Below, in pieces: positions 62,688 to 64,000 of a stretch of DNA of 64,000 bases (positions are counted from its first letter, which is position 1; every line of letters starts with the position of its first letter). Both the position numbers and the translations under genes were made by a program. The stretch covers positions 2,277,501 through 2,341,500 of the forward strand of contig NC_015977.1 of NCBI RefSeq assembly GCF_000225345.1, given 5' to 3'. Origin of the DNA: Roseburia hominis A2-183. GTDB taxonomy: Bacteria; Bacillota; Clostridia; Lachnospirales; Lachnospiraceae. The notes beneath the pieces were generated by a model that saw nothing but the letters and a program-made list of their open reading frames with translations, was not told the DNA's origin and did not search any database.

Positions 62688-64000
62688 ATGAAAAATCAAT
62701 TGACATTTGCACATGTGACAGGTGCATTACTTGACAATAAAATAAAGACTTACCCACAGCACCGGCTTGTGCGTGACCTGTTTTCGCTCTGCCTGTTGGA
62801 TGAAGCCTCTGACTATGGTGAAGCTTCAGATGATAACATCACCTTCAGCCGCTGGTGTAATGGAGCAAGACCTGTTCCTGTAGATATTCTGAATGAATAC
62901 AAAAATGATACCGGGCGTAATCAGATGATTACGGACTTTAAGAACAAGATTATTCCTAATCTTATAAATGTTTCTAATACCAGATACTTGTTGGAAGATA
63001 TGATTAATAACAGCCGAAAAATAATTGGCATTACCAAAGCTGATGAATTAATTGCCATTGATGATAATGCCACATTTTTTACAGATGTTATGCTTTACGC
63101 CATATTATCTGACCATAACAGAAAGAACCTGTATTCACCGGAGCTTACTGACATTCTGCTAAGTAATCGTTTGCCGGCTGTTGTAAAAGAATTCATCGGA
63201 AGAAATGATGAGATAAAAGAATGTGGCAGACTGCTTGCTTCTGAATCCGTTGTTTTCATAAATGGAATCGCAGGAATAGGAAAAAGTGAACTGGCAAAAT
63301 ATTATGCCAGCAGGAATAAAAAGAAATATACCAATATCATCTACCTGTTTTATTCCGGCAGCCTGCGAAAAGACATTGCAGCCATGGAATTTTCAGATGA
63401 TACATCAGATATGGATGAGGATGCTCTATTTGACTCACATTACCGACTGCTACGCTCCCTGCATCAGGACAGCCTTGTGATACTGGATAACTTTAATGCA
63501 CTTCCTAAGGATGATGCTTTTTTCAAAGAATTTGTAAAGAATGATTTTGAATTGCTTGTCACGACACGCTGTGAAGTAAAACAATATGCTTCGATTAAGA
63601 TTAAAGAGATAGCATCTGAAAAAGACCTTTTACAGCTTTTTGCTTCGCATTGTCCTTATTCGGATGATGATACTGAAACAGTTAAACAGATAATAAGAGA
63701 AGTTCATTCCCACACCCTGACTGTCGTATTATCAGCTCTTTCACTTGCAGCAGGCGGTCTTGAGCCTGATGAATTACTGCATGAATTAAAGCAGTGTGGG
63801 CTTAATATCACAGATAGTGAAAATGTGGAATTATATAAAGATGGGGATTATTATGATGGGCTTATGATTGAACATTTGCGTATTCTTATGCAGATCAGCC
63901 GGCTTAACTCTTCTCAAACCGATATACTTAAGAACCTGTCAATCCTTCCGGTATCCGGCGTGTATAAGAATCATTTCAGGAACTGGCTGCAGCTCGCCTC
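62688..64000 (+). CDS. NB-ARC (STAND) ATPase, N-terminal part (runs off window)
   Basis: 437 codons are visible with no stop. The first 160 residues (TFAHVTGALLDNKIKTYPQHRLVRDL, FSRWCNGARPVPVDILNEY) are a helical N-terminal domain of unknown function. Then come FIGRNDEI, Walker A GIAGIGKSEL (about 192), Walker B SLVILDNF (about 264) and LLVTTR, the NB-ARC order, followed by helical and winged-helix regions. Such STAND ATPases act as ligand-triggered switches, in bacteria often in defence; the C-terminal sensor repeats would lie beyond the window. GGAGAAAG precedes the ATG. An SOS box lies 150 nt upstream. Confidence 0.88.
   Translation, partial: MKNQLTFAHVTGALLDNKIKTYPQHRLVRDLFSLCLLDEASDYGEASDDNITFSRWCNGARPVPVDILNEYKNDTGRNQMITDFKNKIIPNLINVSNTRYLLEDMINNSRKIIGITKADELIAIDDNATFFTDVMLYAILSDHNRKNLYSPELTDILLSNRLPAVVKEFIGRNDEIKECGRLLASESVVFINGIAGIGKSELAKYYASRNKKKYTNIIYLFYSGSLRKDIAAMEFSDDTSDMDEDALFDSHYRLLRSLHQDSLVILDNFNALPKDDAFFKEFVKNDFELLVTTRCEVKQYASIKIKEIASEKDLLQLFASHCPYSDDDTETVKQIIREVHSHTLTVVLSALSLAAGGLEPDELLHELKQCGLNITDSENVELYKDGDYYDGLMIEHLRILMQISRLNSSQTDILKNLSILPVSGVYKNHFRNWLQLA

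Overview
The window looks like a chromosomal segment of a gut Firmicute of the Lachnospiraceae type (Roseburia / Eubacterium rectale / Blautia-like; genus not determinable here). The basis is the gene complement: DUF3793 protein, glycerate kinase, GPH-family sugar permeases, AraC-controlled glycoside hydrolase clusters, Tn1549-like conjugation genes and large serine recombinases. Almost everything is on the minus strand. Base composition is patchy: GC-rich at 1-4.9 kb, intermediate in the core blocks, AT-rich at 11.7-18.5 kb and 40.3-64 kb, consistent with several acquired blocks.

Layout: (1) 1-4.9 kb is a fragment of an integrative/conjugative element: parB, a DUF7768-like gene, ardA, pcfB and a virD4/traG cut short next to a serine recombinase, plus a nested hairpin region and three copies of a dyad that may be a ParB site. 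(2) 5.1-11.4 kb is core-like: rubrerythrin, a hairpin-rich 0.9 kb intergene, enolase, a small membrane protein, an HMA metal-binding protein, an alpha/beta hydrolase, a ZIP metal transporter and DUF3793. Three promoters here carry the same GTTAG-N6-CTAAC operator, suggesting one metal-responsive regulon. (3) 11.7-18.5 kb is a lactose locus: AraC regulator, a GPH permease broken by a nonsense codon, lacZ and a divergent AraC regulator, plus a small plus-strand transcript with a 25-residue ORF. (4) 18.6-27.1 kb is a translationally coupled pair that I cannot match to a named system: a 2040-residue protein built from tandem Sm-like and cold-shock-like (OB) modules with a C-terminal P-loop ATPase, and a 634-residue AAA-type ATPase with an RNxxAH HEPN-type motif. 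A gamma-carbonic anhydrase gene follows. This is the main candidate for an undescribed system. (5) 27.8-40.2 kb holds a MATE exporter and an intracellular glycoside locus (GPH permease, GH2, sugar isomerase/epimerase-like protein, GH78 rhamnosidase; divergent GH1 and AraC regulator), then glycerate kinase.

(6) 40.3-45.5 kb is a decayed defence/toxin island: a broken Eco57I/PglX-type methyltransferase tail, a two-gene unit whose upstream gene is HEPN-like, a RelE/ParE-type toxin-antitoxin pair, a TIGR02391 (HEPN-like) protein and an XRE remnant. (7) 45.8-53.4 kb is a beta-1,4-galactan (arabinogalactan) operon: CBM lipoprotein, intracellular GH53, ABC solute-binding protein and two permeases, a secreted GH53 broken by a frameshift, and a LacI regulator with candidate operators. 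(8) 53.6-64 kb is nested mobile DNA: two large serine recombinases, an orphan ParA, a complete ABC three-component conflict system (DUF2326 ATPase, middle component, HNH effector), a SHOCT protein with a structured leader, and the start of an NB-ARC STAND ATPase behind a near-perfect SOS (LexA) box.

All assignments rest on reading the sequence and on remembered family features. No database search or structure prediction was run.
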